A model generated the notes under the pieces. That model did no database searches and was not told where the DNA came from. It saw only the letters and a program-made list of their open reading frames with translations. A program made the translations under genes and the position numbers. 64,000 nt of DNA, taken from contig JAGHRT010000019.1 in NCBI GenBank assembly GCA_018066245.1, positions 1-64,000 on the forward strand. Reading direction: 5' to 3'. This DNA is from Candidatus Equimonas faecalis. GTDB taxonomy: Bacteria; Bacteroidota; Bacteroidia; Bacteroidales; Bacteroidaceae. Positions 19,575-29,528 of the stretch are shown piece after piece (the first letter of the stretch is position 1; the number at the start of each line of letters is the position of its first letter).

Positions 19575-19630
19575 CACCCCCACCTCCTTATTCTATTTAT
19601 CTCTCTCTTGAGAGAAAGGGGGTGGGGGTG
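19575..19630 (+). terminator. Possible terminator after the epimerase gene
   Basis: CACCCCCACC (19575-19584) pairs with GGTGGGGGTG (19621-19630) around a smaller TCTCTCTTGAGAGA hairpin. There is no T-run, so it may instead be one of the GC-rich dispersed repeats. Confidence 0.4.
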
Positions 19631-19805
19631 ATCAGTGCCCTCTCCACGACAAAGAAGGAATTCAAGGCCCTGATACGAGAAGCGTGTGCAAAGAAAGGAC
19701 TCACATATTATTCTGCGATAGCCGTCAGTCACCTGCCCTATTCCCACTGAGCCCCGATTATCTGTCATGAAGGGCCTCACTTTGTTTTTTTCGCTGATTA
19801 TTTTG

Positions 19806-19894
19806 TCGCGCAACCCGGGTCGCACGCTTGCGCAACCCGGGTCGCACGCTTGCACGACCCGGGTTGTACGCTTACACGACCCGGGTTGTGCAAC
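19806..19894. repeat. 22-nt tandem repeat, CCCGGG-centred, four copies
   Basis: Units start at 19811, 19833, 19855 and 19877 with an exact 22-base period. Copies 1 and 2 share CAACCCGGGTCGCACGCT; copies 3 and 4 read CGACCCGGGTTGT, so each unit has an imperfectly palindromic core around CCCGGG. The unit sequence is unrelated to the other 22-nt arrays in the window. Confidence 0.85.
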
Positions 19895-19938
19895 AAGAGA
19901 ATGCGGTGTAAACACATGGGAGTGTGGGAAGTGAACAA

Positions 19939-20039
19939 TTTACCCCAGTTCGGGATAAAAGATCAGAAGAGAGCTGCTTAGCATCCTCTATGACATATCC
20001 TTCTAATACAGAGATATGCTTATCCCGAACTGAGGTAAA
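19939..20039. repeat. 101-bp element bounded by near-perfect 20-bp inverted repeats
   Basis: The left arm 19939-19958 (TTTACCCCAGTTCGGGATAA) and the right arm 20020-20039 are complementary with one mismatch, and about 61 bases of AT-richer sequence lie between them. It encodes nothing. It could be a MITE, a remnant of an insertion sequence, or a large regulatory hairpin. The remaining 20040-20209 spacer shows no gene. Confidence 0.65.
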
Positions 20040-20209
20040 AATGTAATCAACTTGATAGTATAGGTTCCTCGGTTACTATGTTACACGTGGCCAGGAAGGG
20101 GGAATGTATAATGTAGGGGGTGAGCTCGTTGCTTCTGCACATTCAGTGAATAGAGAAGGTGCAAATGAGCGAACAGAGAGAGTGTTAGAGGAGAAAAGTT
20201 GTGTGGGTG

Positions 20210-20374
20210 TTACTCGTCAGCGTCCGACCACTCGTCCGTCCATGTGTCTTGGCGGCGGGTGTCGAAGTGGTCGGCCTTGCCGTCGTCGTCCATGAATATC
20301 TCGCTTGACTGAAGTAAAGCGTATTCAGATCGGAGAAGCATAGCCTCCGTTGTAGGGATATTATATCGTTTCAT
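20210..20374 (-). CDS. Small acidic peptide, 54 residues
   Basis: An unrecognised small protein encoded 40 bases downstream of the M6-type protease in the same direction. It opens MKRYNIPTTEAMLLRSEY and ends in an acidic Trp-containing tail, TWTDEWSDADE. Residues 4-24 fit the pattern Y-x2-P-x6-L-x2-E-x2-LL-x2-S, which also fits the small peptide at 32267-32467. There is no hydrophobic signal sequence. Short proteins of this look are common beside secreted proteins in Prevotella and Bacteroides. The role is unknown; chaperone, exported tag or processed peptide are guesses. Confidence 0.65.
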   Translation of the reverse strand: MKRYNIPTTEAMLLRSEYALLQSSEIFMDDDGKADHFDTRRQDTWTDEWSDADE

Positions 20375-20414
20375 ACTGCAATTTGCCAATTCGCTAATTT
20401 TCCAATTTGCGAAT

Positions 20415-23141
20415 TTACTTAATGAGCTTTTTGCCGTTCACGATGTTCACGCCTCGCGCCGTATTGCTGATGGTTACGACACGGCCCGTGAGGTCGTAGA
20501 GACCCTCTAAATCTCCCTTAAAGGGAGACTTTGTGAGAGAAATGCCGGTGGTGTCATCCTCGCCTTCCACGAGGATGCGTATGCTTTGGGCCTTGGTGGG
20601 AGTACCGCCCGTGCGGGAAGTAACGGCCATGTACCAGCGTTGGGGATTGAGCGTCACGCTGGGACTTTCGGCCTGCTGCAAGTGGCCACCGTTCATGGCA
20701 TAGTAGCCGTTGGTGAATATCTCCGTCGCCGTGGCGTAGGTGCCCGTGAAGGTATAGCGGTTCTTCACGCTACTGCAGTCGATACTTGCGCTTGCGGCCG
20801 GTACCAGCGTCTTGTTATTTAACACAAGGCTGTGCGTGCCCGTCTCCTTAGCTCGGATGAGGTAGGGGTAGTTGGGCTCCGTGCTGCCGGAGGCTTTTTT
20901 CAGCACGACGAGGTAGGTGCGGTCGAAGGTGCCGTCATCGTCGTCGTCATACTCTATGAAGTTGTGAATCTCGGCTATGTCATACTTCTCGCTCCACTCG
21001 TCGTGGTTCATGGAGAAGGGCACGTAGAGCGCCTGCCAGTTCTTGTTGTTGAAGGTGCGGGTGTAGGTAAGTGTCTCGTAGGTCTCCTCATGGTCAAGCG
21101 TGTAGGGCTGTCCGTCGGTGAAGCCGTCGGCATAGTGTTGTGTTTCCCCAATCAAAGTCGCAAGCACGGGTTGGGGGTCAAAGTCATCCACCTCTACGAT
21201 GATGAAGCTGTTGCCGTCGTCCTTGGTCGTCCAGCCGTCGCACAAATACTGGTTGCTGCCACCCAAATTGATGTTCTTCTGCGCGGAGAAGAGGAGGCGC
21301 ACCGTGCTGGCGTCGGCATCGGCAAAGAGGATGGGATTTGCGGGTTTGTCGCTTAATCCGTCCTGACCGGCAAATTTCTGCGCTATAAGGTTGTAAAGGT
21401 AGTAGTTGCCGTCATAGTAGATGAAGGCGAACTGTTGGCGCTTATCGGTTGTACCCGGGGTCTGGTTCACGCCGCTTTCGGCAGTTCCTTTCAGGGTCGT
21501 GGCTTCCGCGCCCGTCACGGTCAAGGCGCCGCGCTTGGCGGTGTAGATGCGATAGGCTTTCTGCGTGTTGATGTCTTCGGGGCGTAGCAGATGGGGCTTT
21601 GCCTCTCCGACGGTTCCAAACACGAAGGAGATGAGCTTGCCGTTCTCCGCTATCTCCGTGATGGAGCGGTTGAGAAGGTTTGTGCCGTCGTCATTGACAT
21701 TGAAGGTCGTGGCAGCAGGCACGCTCGTGTTGGAGAACTCAGTATTCCTGGTGTAGCCGGGATAGGTGTCGCCCTCCATGTCATAATAGTATTTTTCGCT
21801 GTCATTATTATCGGCACGCACCACGGTGCAACGCTGATGGGTGTTGCCCGAATATGTATTGGAGGTCGTGTTTACTTCGTTCCAGGCCCATACATTTGCG
21901 TTGTAGTCAATATGGCAAATGAGCAAGCCATGCCCATAGGCTCCCTTATTCCAACTTTCCTGCTGGATGTTCTGTAGGGTATAGAACTCGTTAGCGTTGG
22001 CCTTATTATATATAATGTATGCGGAGGGCTCATTCGCCGTGATGGGCTTCATTCCCGTAACGGTGGAAGAACTGTCGAGAATTTCGGGAGTGAGCCAACC
22101 GGCCAGCATACGTTCATAGGCCGTATAGGCACAGGGAACGCAACCGTTGAGGTTGTAATTGCCGGACCCCATAAGGCTCCAGAATCCCATACCGGCATTA
22201 CCACTGTAGGCGGTGTCGTAGAAGTCGGGAAGGCCCAGGCAATGACTGAATTCGTGGCAGATGGTGCCGATGCCGGCCACGCCCGTGCTTGTGCTCTGGC
22301 TCAATTCATTGGAGCAGGCGTATTTTCCTACCACCACGCCGTCTAAGGTTACTCGGCCGCCCGTGCTTCCGGACAGGTTCCACTGGTGGGGCCAGATGGT
22401 TTCAGGGCCACCGCCGCTGGATTCGGCATAGCCGGCATATATCACATACACCTGATCCACATTGCCGTCGCCGTCCCAGTCGTAATCTCTGAAATTCACA
22501 GAGGCATCAGCCTGTATTACGGCCTCCCTTACCATATCGGCGGGATGGATGTCGCTGCCCTGCTCGTTATTTCCGCCATAGTAGGCCATCTTTTGCGAAA
22601 CGGTGATGGGGCCTACGACATCAAACTTGAGTTCAAACTGACCGTAGGACTGATCCTTAAAGTAATTATAAACGCTGCCGATGTGGTTGTTTTCGTGGTA
22701 GCCGTCCTCATTAAGCATACGTTCATAAACGCTGTACGAGTCGGATCGCATACGGGCGTCAGGGAAGTCAACGAGAAGTACGAGGCCCTTCTTCTGCCCT
22801 GTGAAAGCGGCATCAGGATTCACGCTTCCGGCCGCCTTGCTGCGCACTTCCCGGCGCGTTTGGCTCACGCTTTCATGGCGTTGGCGGGCTGCGGCTCGGC
22901 GCGTATTGAACGTAGCATCGGAAAGCAACGTGTATGTGCCGTCGGCCTGGAGTTCCACCTTGCGGCCGTCGTCAGTTACATAGTAGTGCAGGAACTCATC
23001 ACCTTTCAGGGTAACAGTTACTTGTGTTCCGTCTGCGAGGGTTACCGTGCGGCGGACGGGTTCTGCCGGAACGGCCCATGCCGTCATGGCGTAAAGGCTG
23101 ATAAGCATCAGGCAGCCGAATAAGCGGAGAGTGTGTTTCAT
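20415..23141 (-). CDS. Secreted M6-type zinc metalloprotease
   Basis: An exported endopeptidase of the immune inhibitor A-like M6 type, 908 residues. It has a signal peptide (1-23, ending TAWAVP), a pro-region to about 110, and a catalytic domain whose zinc motif is HEFSH (296-300) followed by CLGLPDFYD; the family's Met-turn region is GFWSLMGSG. A DYDWDGDGNVDQVYV stretch (about 220-233) looks like a calcium-binding loop. The C-terminal half is non-catalytic and ends with YDLTGRVV and RGVNIVNGKKLIK, the motif shared with the phosphoesterase at 8413-10083. The promoter is probably at 23167-23174. The family call is firm and the substrate unknown. Confidence 0.9.
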   Translation of the reverse strand: MKHTLRLFGCLMLISLYAMTAWAVPAEPVRRTVTLADGTQVTVTLKGDEFLHYYVTDDGRKVELQADGTYTLLSDATFNTRRAAARQRHESVSQTRREVRSKAAGSVNPDAAFTGQKKGLVLLVDFPDARMRSDSYSVYERMLNEDGYHENNHIGSVYNYFKDQSYGQFELKFDVVGPITVSQKMAYYGGNNEQGSDIHPADMVREAVIQADASVNFRDYDWDGDGNVDQVYVIYAGYAESSGGGPETIWPHQWNLSGSTGGRVTLDGVVVGKYACSNELSQSTSTGVAGIGTICHEFSHCLGLPDFYDTAYSGNAGMGFWSLMGSGNYNLNGCVPCAYTAYERMLAGWLTPEILDSSSTVTGMKPITANEPSAYIIYNKANANEFYTLQNIQQESWNKGAYGHGLLICHIDYNANVWAWNEVNTTSNTYSGNTHQRCTVVRADNNDSEKYYYDMEGDTYPGYTRNTEFSNTSVPAATTFNVNDDGTNLLNRSITEIAENGKLISFVFGTVGEAKPHLLRPEDINTQKAYRIYTAKRGALTVTGAEATTLKGTAESGVNQTPGTTDKRQQFAFIYYDGNYYLYNLIAQKFAGQDGLSDKPANPILFADADASTVRLLFSAQKNINLGGSNQYLCDGWTTKDDGNSFIIVEVDDFDPQPVLATLIGETQHYADGFTDGQPYTLDHEETYETLTYTRTFNNKNWQALYVPFSMNHDEWSEKYDIAEIHNFIEYDDDDDGTFDRTYLVVLKKASGSTEPNYPYLIRAKETGTHSLVLNNKTLVPAASASIDCSSVKNRYTFTGTYATATEIFTNGYYAMNGGHLQQAESPSVTLNPQRWYMAVTSRTGGTPTKAQSIRILVEGEDDTTGISLTKSPFKGDLEGLYDLTGRVVTISNTARGVNIVNGKKLIK

Positions 23142-23166
23142 CGTTGTTTTGGAAATTTTGCGAGAG

Positions 23167-23174
23167 CAAAGTTA
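23167..23174 (-). promoter_or_regulatory. -7 box for the M6-type protease
   Basis: TAACTTTG on the minus strand, 26 bases before the protease start. Confidence 0.55.
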
Positions 23175-23322
23175 CTATAAAAAAGGGAAATGACCAAGCC
23201 TGAGCAGAGCTTTTTGCAGAACGGACACCTCGGGGCGCAATATGTTGCATCTTTCGCAGAGGTTTTGCGGCAGGTGCCGCGTTGGACATCCTGGGTGGAG
23301 CGATGTATAAGGGTACGGGGGA

Positions 23323-23410
23323 AAACAAAAAGATTGGGATGCATCACTGCGGCCCAATCTCCGTTAACCTTAAATCTAATACTATGAAAAACACATGCGT
23401 TTTCTAAAAC
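23323..23410 (-). ncRNA. Candidate small RNA with its own promoter and terminator
   Basis: A minus-strand -7 box TACTTTTG lies at 23417-23424, so transcription should begin near 23410. The transcript would open with the tight hairpin GCGTTTTAGAAAACGC, continue through an AU-rich linker (CATAGTATTAGATTTAAGG) and end at a hairpin AGATTGGG (23360-23353) with CCCAATCT (23338-23331) followed by TTTTGTTTT. That is a textbook intrinsic terminator. The linker looks familiar from other Bacteroidales spacers, but I cannot name an RNA family. It lies 180 bases upstream of the M6-type protease and could be a free sRNA or a terminated leader. Confidence 0.6.
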
Positions 23411-23520
23411 GCAATGCAAAAGTACACATTTTTTGGATTGTTATGCAAGAGTTTTGTGTATTTTTTGCTGTTTTGACCTAAAAAAGTGCTTCTCCGTGTG
23501 CATTCTGCATGGCGTAGATG

Positions 23521-24654
23521 TCAAAAAGCGGGGGATATTTCTCCGCTGCCTATGCAGATTTTGCCGTCGGGCGTATAGACGACGCCGAACTGGCCGGGGG
23601 CAATGCCCTGAATGCGCTCTTCGCCCTGAATGCGGAATAGGGTGGGGGCGTTGTCGTTTTCGCAGGCGGGCGGGCAGGTGAGCGTGCCTTTTCTCCAGCG
23701 GTCGGTGTGGCGCACTTTGAACGTGATGGGACAGGTGGCGGTGCCGTCGGGATGTTGGGTAACCAGCTTTGCGTAGCAGGGCAGGACTTGGAAGGGGTTG
23801 GCCGTGAGGGTGTGGAAGTCGCGGAGGCAGAAGTCGTGGCCGTATTGCAGGAGAGTGTCGTAGCCGTGGGAGACGTAGAGGATGTTGGCTTCTATGTCTT
23901 TTTTTACGACAAACCAGGGGCCTCCGCCGAGGAACAGCCCCTTGCGCTGTCCTATGGTGTGGAACCAATAGCCCTGGTGCGTGCCGATTTTCTTGCCTGT
24001 TTCTATTTCTATGACGTCGCCCTGCCGCTGGCCGAGGTAGCGGCGCAGAAAGTCGTTGTAGTTGATTTTGCCGAGGAAGCAGATGCCCTGTGAATCTTTG
24101 CGGCTGGCGGGTGCGAGGTGCTGCTGCCGGGCTATTTCGCGTACCTGTGTTTTCATGAGGTGGCCGATGGGGAGCATGATTTTCTGCATCTGCCAGTCTT
24201 CCAGTTGGGCGAGGAAGTCTGTCTGGTCTTTCACGGGGTCGGGCGCGGTGGCGAGGAAGCGGAAGGAGTTTTCTTCCAGCAGCCGGGCATAGTGTCCTGT
24301 GGCGGTGCGGTGGTAGGCGTGGCCTACTTTTTCCTCGAAGGCTCCGAACTTGATGAGGCGGTTGCACATCACGTCGGGATTGGGTGTGAGCCCTTTGCGC
24401 ACGCGTTCCATGGTGTAGGCGACGACGCGCTCCCAGTATTCTTTCTGCAAATCTACGATTTCCAGCGGGCGGCCGTAGCGGCGTGCGAGTGAGCGGCACA
24501 TTTCAAGGTCTTCCTCGGCTGTGCAGGTGAGGTCGGCATCGCCGTCCATGCCTATCTTTATATAATAGAGGTCGGGATTGACACCTTGCTCCATGAGCAG
24601 GTGTAGGGCTACGGCGCTATCGACGCCGCCGGAGAGTAGAAGGGCTGTGCGCAT
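23521..24654 (-). CDS. mnmA: tRNA-specific 2-thiouridylase MnmA
   Basis: Inserts sulfur at U34 of certain tRNAs, using ATP and a persulfide carrier. The 377-residue product starts at 24654, where the ATG overlaps the TAA of trkH by one base (TAATG). It has the PP-loop SGGVDSAVA (8-16), the catalytic cysteines C97 ([12 protein letters not shown]) and C192 (DSQGICFLG), and the [13 protein letters not shown] tRNA-binding block. The longer frame reaching 25134 runs antiparallel to nothing real and lies in trkH. The overlap implies translational coupling with the potassium-uptake genes, though the functions look unrelated. Confidence 0.93.
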   Translation of the reverse strand: MRTALLLSGGVDSAVALHLLMEQGVNPDLYYIKIGMDGDADLTCTAEEDLEMCRSLARRYGRPLEIVDLQKEYWERVVAYTMERVRKGLTPNPDVMCNRLIKFGAFEEKVGHAYHRTATGHYARLLEENSFRFLATAPDPVKDQTDFLAQLEDWQMQKIMLPIGHLMKTQVREIARQQHLAPASRKDSQGICFLGKINYNDFLRRYLGQRQGDVIEIETGKKIGTHQGYWFHTIGQRKGLFLGGGPWFVVKKDIEANILYVSHGYDTLLQYGHDFCLRDFHTLTANPFQVLPCYAKLVTQHPDGTATCPITFKVRHTDRWRKGTLTCPPACENDNAPTLFRIQGEERIQGIAPGQFGVVYTPDGKICIGSGEISPAF

Positions 24655-26135
24655 TAGTTTTCTTGCCAAAAGGCGGGTATAAAGGGGAGTAGAAGCGAGA
24701 AAATTTCCAGACGGCCGCAGAGCATGAGGAAGGAGTTCAGCCAGAGAAGGCCGTCGGGCAGGGTACCCCATGAGTCGAGGGGGCTGAGCTGATGGCCGAT
24801 TGTGGGGCCTATGTTGGACAGGGAGGAGATGGCCATGCCGAAGCTGTCGAGAAGGCTGTAGTCGTAGCCGCAGATGATGCAGATGCTCAGTACGAGAATG
24901 ATGCAGTAGGCGGTGAAAAAGGCGAAGACGGTGCGGACAACGTGGCTCTCTACGATGTGCCCGTTGATGCGGATGGGGATGACGGCTCGGGGATGGAGCG
25001 CACGGAGAAATTCGGTGAAGAATACTTTGGCCCCTAAGATGAGGCGTATCATTTTGATGCCGCCGCTGGTGCTTCCGGCACATGCTCCGCAGATGCCTAT
25101 GAGGGAAATGATGACCCAGCCGTTGGGGTGCCAATCCATGTAGTTTTCGGTGGTAAATCCGGTGGTGGACATCACGCTGATGCAGTTGAACACGGCTCGG
25201 CGCAGGCTGTCGGGCAGGGTGGACAATGGGCCGCCGGCTGCCGTGAGCCAGTCAGAGGGGGTGAGGATGACTGTCATGCAGACGATGGCAAGGCCCAGCA
25301 CGACGATGAAGCCGCGCAGTTCGCTGTCTTGCCAGAATATGCGTACCTTGCCGCGGAACAAGATGAGATAGAGCAGAGCGAAATTGATGGAGGCGAGGAA
25401 CATGAACAGCGATTCGGTGAGTTCAATGGTGGGGGAGTTGAACCAGCCGATGGAGGCGGTGTGTGTGGAAAAGCCGCCGGTGGCTACAGTGGAGAGGGCG
25501 TGATTGATGGCATCGAACAGGCCCATGCCTGCCAATAGGAGGGCACCGAAGCATAAGCCGGTCAGCAACAGGTAGAAGCCCCACAGCCAACGTGCCGTGG
25601 TGTGGATGCGGGGGTGGAGCTTTCCCAGCTTGAGGCCGGTGGCTTCGGCTGCGAACAGTTTCTGGTCGCCGTTGCCCATGCCGGGCAGGATGGCCAATGT
25701 GAAGAACACGATGCCCATGCCGCCCAGCCAATGGCTGATGCTGCGCCAGAACAGCAGGGAATGGGTCAGGCCGTCCACATCGGCAAAGGCCGTGGAGCCT
25801 GTGGTGGTGAAGCCGCTCATGGCCTCGAAGAAGGCTACGGACGGGCGGTCGGTGGCTCCGCTTATGAGAAAGGGCATCATGCCTACGATGGAGAATACCG
25901 CCCATGTGAGCGACACCACCAGATAACCGTCGCGGCGGGAGAGGCGGTTCTCGGCATTTTTGCCGAAGCGTGTGAAGCCGTAACCCAGTGTGGCGCTCAG
26001 GAGGGTGGGGATGCCGAATGTCCAGAAGGCTGTTTCCTGATAGAACACTCCCACGAGCATACATAGGGCCAGCAGGAGGCTTTCTATGTAGAGCAGGGAG
26101 CCCAGGGCACGGAGCACGATGCGGTGGTTTATCAT
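24654..26135 (-). CDS. trkH: Trk system potassium uptake protein TrkH
   Basis: The membrane subunit of a Trk potassium transporter, 493 residues with about ten membrane segments and four pore-loop repeats. A selectivity-filter glycine region is visible in [12 protein letters not shown] (about 125-136), and later repeats contain [22 protein letters not shown] and SLSNIGPT. TrkA, the regulatory subunit, is encoded 90 bases upstream in the same direction. Confidence 0.92.
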   Translation of the reverse strand: MINHRIVLRALGSLLYIESLLLALCMLVGVFYQETAFWTFGIPTLLSATLGYGFTRFGKNAENRLSRRDGYLVVSLTWAVFSIVGMMPFLISGATDRPSVAFFEAMSGFTTTGSTAFADVDGLTHSLLFWRSISHWLGGMGIVFFTLAILPGMGNGDQKLFAAEATGLKLGKLHPRIHTTARWLWGFYLLLTGLCFGALLLAGMGLFDAINHALSTVATGGFSTHTASIGWFNSPTIELTESLFMFLASINFALLYLILFRGKVRIFWQDSELRGFIVVLGLAIVCMTVILTPSDWLTAAGGPLSTLPDSLRRAVFNCISVMSTTGFTTENYMDWHPNGWVIISLIGICGACAGSTSGGIKMIRLILGAKVFFTEFLRALHPRAVIPIRINGHIVESHVVRTVFAFFTAYCIILVLSICIICGYDYSLLDSFGMAISSLSNIGPTIGHQLSPLDSWGTLPDGLLWLNSFLMLCGRLEIFSLLLPFIPAFWQEN

Positions 26136-26225
26136 ACGAAGTTGAAAATTAAGAGTTGGTGTTGTCCGAGCAGGCTTCTACTGTCAGTTTAATTGTCAGT
26201 GGCCTAATTTCTAACTGTTAATTGT

Positions 26226-27587
26226 TTAGCTGAACAGTCCTGCTGCGGGCTTGAAGAATCTGTCGAGTTTCTTGACCTCGCCTTGCAGGCAGAAGGCCAC
26301 GACCATGTCGCCGGCCTTCACTTGGGTAAGGCCGTTGATGAGGATGGCTTTGCCGTCGCGCACAAGGCCGCCCAGATTGACTGTGGCGGGCAGGCCGAGG
26401 TCCTTGATGGGGTGGCGGGTGATGCGGGCTCCTTCGGGCACTTTGATTTCCACGACATCGGCAGCAGCAATCGTGAGGGTTTTGATGGAGGTTACGTCGG
26501 CCTTGAGCATCATCTGGTAGATGTGCGAGGCGGCAAAGGTCTTTTTGTTGATGATGCAGCCGATGTCGAGGCTTTCGGCCATGCTGATGTAGTCGGAGTT
26601 TTCTATCATGGCCACCGTTTTGCGCACGCCGAGGCGCTTGGCGGCCAGGCAGGCCAGAATGTTGCTCTCGGAATTGCCTGTCAGGGCGAGGAAGGCTTGT
26701 GCGCCGCCTATGTTCTCGTCTTGCAGGAGTTCGAGGTCGCGTCCGTCGCCGTTCACTATCATGGCACGCTTGCCGATGGTTTCCGTGAGGTGCTGGGCAC
26801 GGTCGTAGTCCATTTCAAAGACTTTGGCCGTCATGTCGGGGGGCATCAGGCGCACGGCGTGTGTGGCCGTGTCGGAACCTCCCATGATGAACACGTTGTG
26901 TACGACGGGGTAGCCTTCCTTGCCCACGAGGTTGCGCAGGTGGTCGATGTAGTTGGGGGTGGTCATGAAGAACACGAGGTCGCTTTCGGCCACGGCGTCG
27001 TTGCCGTGGGGGATGAGCGTTTCGCCTTCATGCTTCACGGCCACTACGAGGAAGGGTGATTCGGGCGGACATACTTCGCGCAGGGGCTGCCCGATGATGG
27101 GGGCGCCTTTGCGCACTTTGATGCCCAGCAGGAGGAGCCGCCCGTCCTGGAAGTCCCACCATTGGCGTACCCATGAATGGCGCACGTTGTGGGCGATTTC
27201 CCTTCCGGCCAGCAACTCGGGGTAGATGATGGAGTTGATGCCCGCCTTTTCAAACACCTCACGGTGTTCGCGCAGGGTGTATTCATAGTTGTCCACCCGT
27301 GCCACGGTGCGCTTGGCTCCGAGTTGCTTGGCCACCATGCAACTGGTCATGTTGTGGGCTTCGTCGGGCATCACGGCAATGAAGAGGTCGGCGTGCTCCA
27401 CTTCGGCTTCTCTCAGCACTTGTATGCTCAGCGGATTGCCGGTCAGCGTCATGATGTCGAAGTTGCTGGCAAGGGAGTCGAGCCGGTGTGGCACGTTGTC
27501 GATAAGGGTGATGCTGTGTCTTTCGCGCACAAGAAGTTTGGCGAGGTGGGTGCCCACGGCACCTGCGCCGGCTATGATGATGTTCAT
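26226..27587 (-). CDS. trkA: Trk system potassium uptake regulator TrkA
   Basis: Cytoplasmic NAD-binding gating subunit for TrkH, 453 residues. It is a duplicated protein: the first Rossmann fold starts MNIIIAGAGAVGTHLAKLL, and the second starts near NVFIMGGSDTATHAV (about 230). Each is followed by a RCK-C (TrkA-C) domain, the last ending in VAFCLQGEVKKLDRFF. The tandem layout and length match the usual TrkA. It lies between dxs (46-base gap) and trkH. Confidence 0.93.
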   Translation of the reverse strand: MNIIIAGAGAVGTHLAKLLVRERHSITLIDNVPHRLDSLASNFDIMTLTGNPLSIQVLREAEVEHADLFIAVMPDEAHNMTSCMVAKQLGAKRTVARVDNYEYTLREHREVFEKAGINSIIYPELLAGREIAHNVRHSWVRQWWDFQDGRLLLLGIKVRKGAPIIGQPLREVCPPESPFLVVAVKHEGETLIPHGNDAVAESDLVFFMTTPNYIDHLRNLVGKEGYPVVHNVFIMGGSDTATHAVRLMPPDMTAKVFEMDYDRAQHLTETIGKRAMIVNGDGRDLELLQDENIGGAQAFLALTGNSESNILACLAAKRLGVRKTVAMIENSDYISMAESLDIGCIINKKTFAASHIYQMMLKADVTSIKTLTIAAADVVEIKVPEGARITRHPIKDLGLPATVNLGGLVRDGKAILINGLTQVKAGDMVVAFCLQGEVKKLDRFFKPAAGLFS

Positions 27588-27633
27588 GGCGTTTGTGTGA
27601 GGCTAGGTTTTCTAGATATTCTGGATTTTCCAG

Positions 27634-29505
27634 TTATGCTAGTTCGTTGAGGGTGCTTTCTATGCTGTCGGGGTCAAGGCCGGTGAGTGTCTGGAGCTGG
27701 CGTATGCTGCCGTGCTCCACATATTCGTCGGGCAGGCCGAGGCGCACCACGCGAGGAGTGTGGCCGTGGTCAGCGAGCCATTCCAGTACGGCGCTTCCCA
27801 GGCCTCCGTTGCGCACGCCGTCCTCCACCGTTACGACGGTGGTGAATCGGTCGGCCACTTCTTCCATTATAGCATCGTCGAGTGGCTTGAGGAAGCGCAT
27901 GTCGTAGTGTGCCCAAGGTCCTTCGGGAATGTTCCACCCCATGATGCCCAGCGAGAGCACGGCCACCTTGCAGCCCTCTGCGGCAGGGCGCAGGCAGCGT
28001 CCCCGCCCGATGGGGGCGGCTTGCATCGGTGTGCGCCAGTCGGGGAGCGGGGCTCGGCGGTCGGAGGGTACGCCACCGCGCGGATAGCGAATCACGAAGG
28101 TGCCGTGGTTGCCGCTTTGTGCCGTAAACATGAGGTTGCGGAGCTCGGCTTCGTCCATCGGTGCGGCAATGGTGATGTGCGGTATGGGGCGCAGGGCTGC
28201 CAGGTCGAAGGCACCGTGGTGGGTGGCTCCGTCCTCGCCCACCAATCCGGCTCGGTCGAGGCAGAGCGTAACGGGCAGGTGCTGCAGGGCCGTGTCGTGG
28301 ATGATGTTGTCGTAGGCACGTTGGGCAAAGGATGAGTAGATGTTGCAGAACGGGCGTTTGCCCTCGCGGGCCAATCCAGCGGCGAAGGTTACGGCGTGGC
28401 CTTCGGCAATGCCCACGTCGAAGCATCGCTCCGGCATGGCCTTCATCATGATGTTCATGCTGCATCCGGTGGGCATGGCGGGCGTGATGCCCACGATGTC
28501 GGGGTTGCTCTGTGCCAGTTCGAGGAGTGTGTGGCCAAACACCTGCTGGAACTTCACGCCCTTGGCTTGGGCTTTCTTCACCTCGCCCGTGTCGGGATTG
28601 AACAGGCCCGGGGCGTGCCATGTGGTGGGGTCCTTCTCGGCTTCGGAGTAGCCCTTGCCCTTGACGGTGCGTATGTGGAGCAGCTTGGGGCCTTTCATGT
28701 CCTTGATGCGTTGCAGGGTGCGCACGAGTTGCATCACGTCGTGCCCGTCGTTCGGCCCGAAGTAGCGGATGTTCATGCCCTCGAAAATGTTTTGCTGTCC
28801 CAGCAGGAAGGACTTCACGGAGTTGTTGAAGCGCAGGATGCGCGTGCGCCGCTCATCGTTGAGGAAGCCGTGGTCGGTCAGGGCTTTGGCTATGCGGTAG
28901 CGCAAGCCGTTGTAGGCCGACGAGGTGTGCAGGTCTTGCAAGTAGTGCTTGAAGCCGCCCACGGCGGGGTCAATCGACATGTTGTTGTCGTTCAGTATGA
29001 TGAGAAGGTTGTTGGGCGTTTCGCTCACGTTGTTCAGGCCTTCGTAGGCCAATCCGCCGCTCATGGCTCCGTCGCCTATGACGGCCACCACCTTTCGGCT
29101 GTTTCCCACGGCCGTGGCCATGCCCAAGGCAGCGCTTATGCTGTTGGAAGCATGCCCGCAGGCAAAGGTGTCGTAGGGGCTTTCGGTAGGGAACGGGAAC
29201 GGGCGGAGGCCCCCCATTTGGCGGTTGGTATGGAACTGCTCGCGTCGCCCTGTCAGTATCTTATGCCCGTAGGCCTGATGCCCCACGTCCCACACCAGGC
29301 GGTCGTTGGGGGTGTTGAATACATAGTGGAGGGCTACGGTCAGTTCCACGGTGCCGAGCGAGGAGGCCAGGTGTCCGGGATGTGAGGACAGCTGTTCGAT
29401 GATGAAGTGGCGGAGTTCGTCGCACAACTCGGGAAGTTGCTTTACCGTAAGCCGCCGCAGGTCAGCCGGTGAATCTATCTGTTGTAGCAAGTTGTATGTC
29501 TGCAT
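27634..29505 (-). CDS. dxs: 1-deoxy-D-xylulose-5-phosphate synthase
   Basis: First enzyme of the MEP isoprenoid pathway; condenses pyruvate and glyceraldehyde 3-phosphate with thiamine diphosphate. The protein is about 623 residues from [13 protein letters not shown] at 29505 (an ATG at 29520 adds five residues). Visible motifs are the N-terminal [20 protein letters not shown] block, the ThDP-binding [40 protein letters not shown] in the transketolase-like domain and a C-terminal transketolase domain. A TAnnTTTG box at 29531-29538 sits within a dispersed element also found upstream of the EtfBA gene. Confidence 0.95.
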   Translation of the reverse strand: MQTYNLLQQIDSPADLRRLTVKQLPELCDELRHFIIEQLSSHPGHLASSLGTVELTVALHYVFNTPNDRLVWDVGHQAYGHKILTGRREQFHTNRQMGGLRPFPFPTESPYDTFACGHASNSISAALGMATAVGNSRKVVAVIGDGAMSGGLAYEGLNNVSETPNNLLIILNDNNMSIDPAVGGFKHYLQDLHTSSAYNGLRYRIAKALTDHGFLNDERRTRILRFNNSVKSFLLGQQNIFEGMNIRYFGPNDGHDVMQLVRTLQRIKDMKGPKLLHIRTVKGKGYSEAEKDPTTWHAPGLFNPDTGEVKKAQAKGVKFQQVFGHTLLELAQSNPDIVGITPAMPTGCSMNIMMKAMPERCFDVGIAEGHAVTFAAGLAREGKRPFCNIYSSFAQRAYDNIIHDTALQHLPVTLCLDRAGLVGEDGATHHGAFDLAALRPIPHITIAAPMDEAELRNLMFTAQSGNHGTFVIRYPRGGVPSDRRAPLPDWRTPMQAAPIGRGRCLRPAAEGCKVAVLSLGIMGWNIPEGPWAHYDMRFLKPLDDAIMEEVADRFTTVVTVEDGVRNGGLGSAVLEWLADHGHTPRVVRLGLPDEYVEHGSIRQLQTLTGLDPDSIESTLNELA

Positions 29506-29528
29506 CTCTTGGAAATACACATTTCGCA

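Noticed and set aside
19559..19750. 63-codon frame after the epimerase gene
   Set aside because: It runs through a GC-rich hairpin and low-complexity Pro codons, with no family likeness and no promoter.
20104..20295. 63-codon plus-strand frame near the small acidic peptide
   Set aside because: It is antisense to the 54-residue peptide, which has the better composition and context.
24655..25134. Upstream extension of the MnmA frame
   Set aside because: It is an alternative frame of trkH; the ATG at 24654 gives the canonical MnmA start with TAATG coupling.
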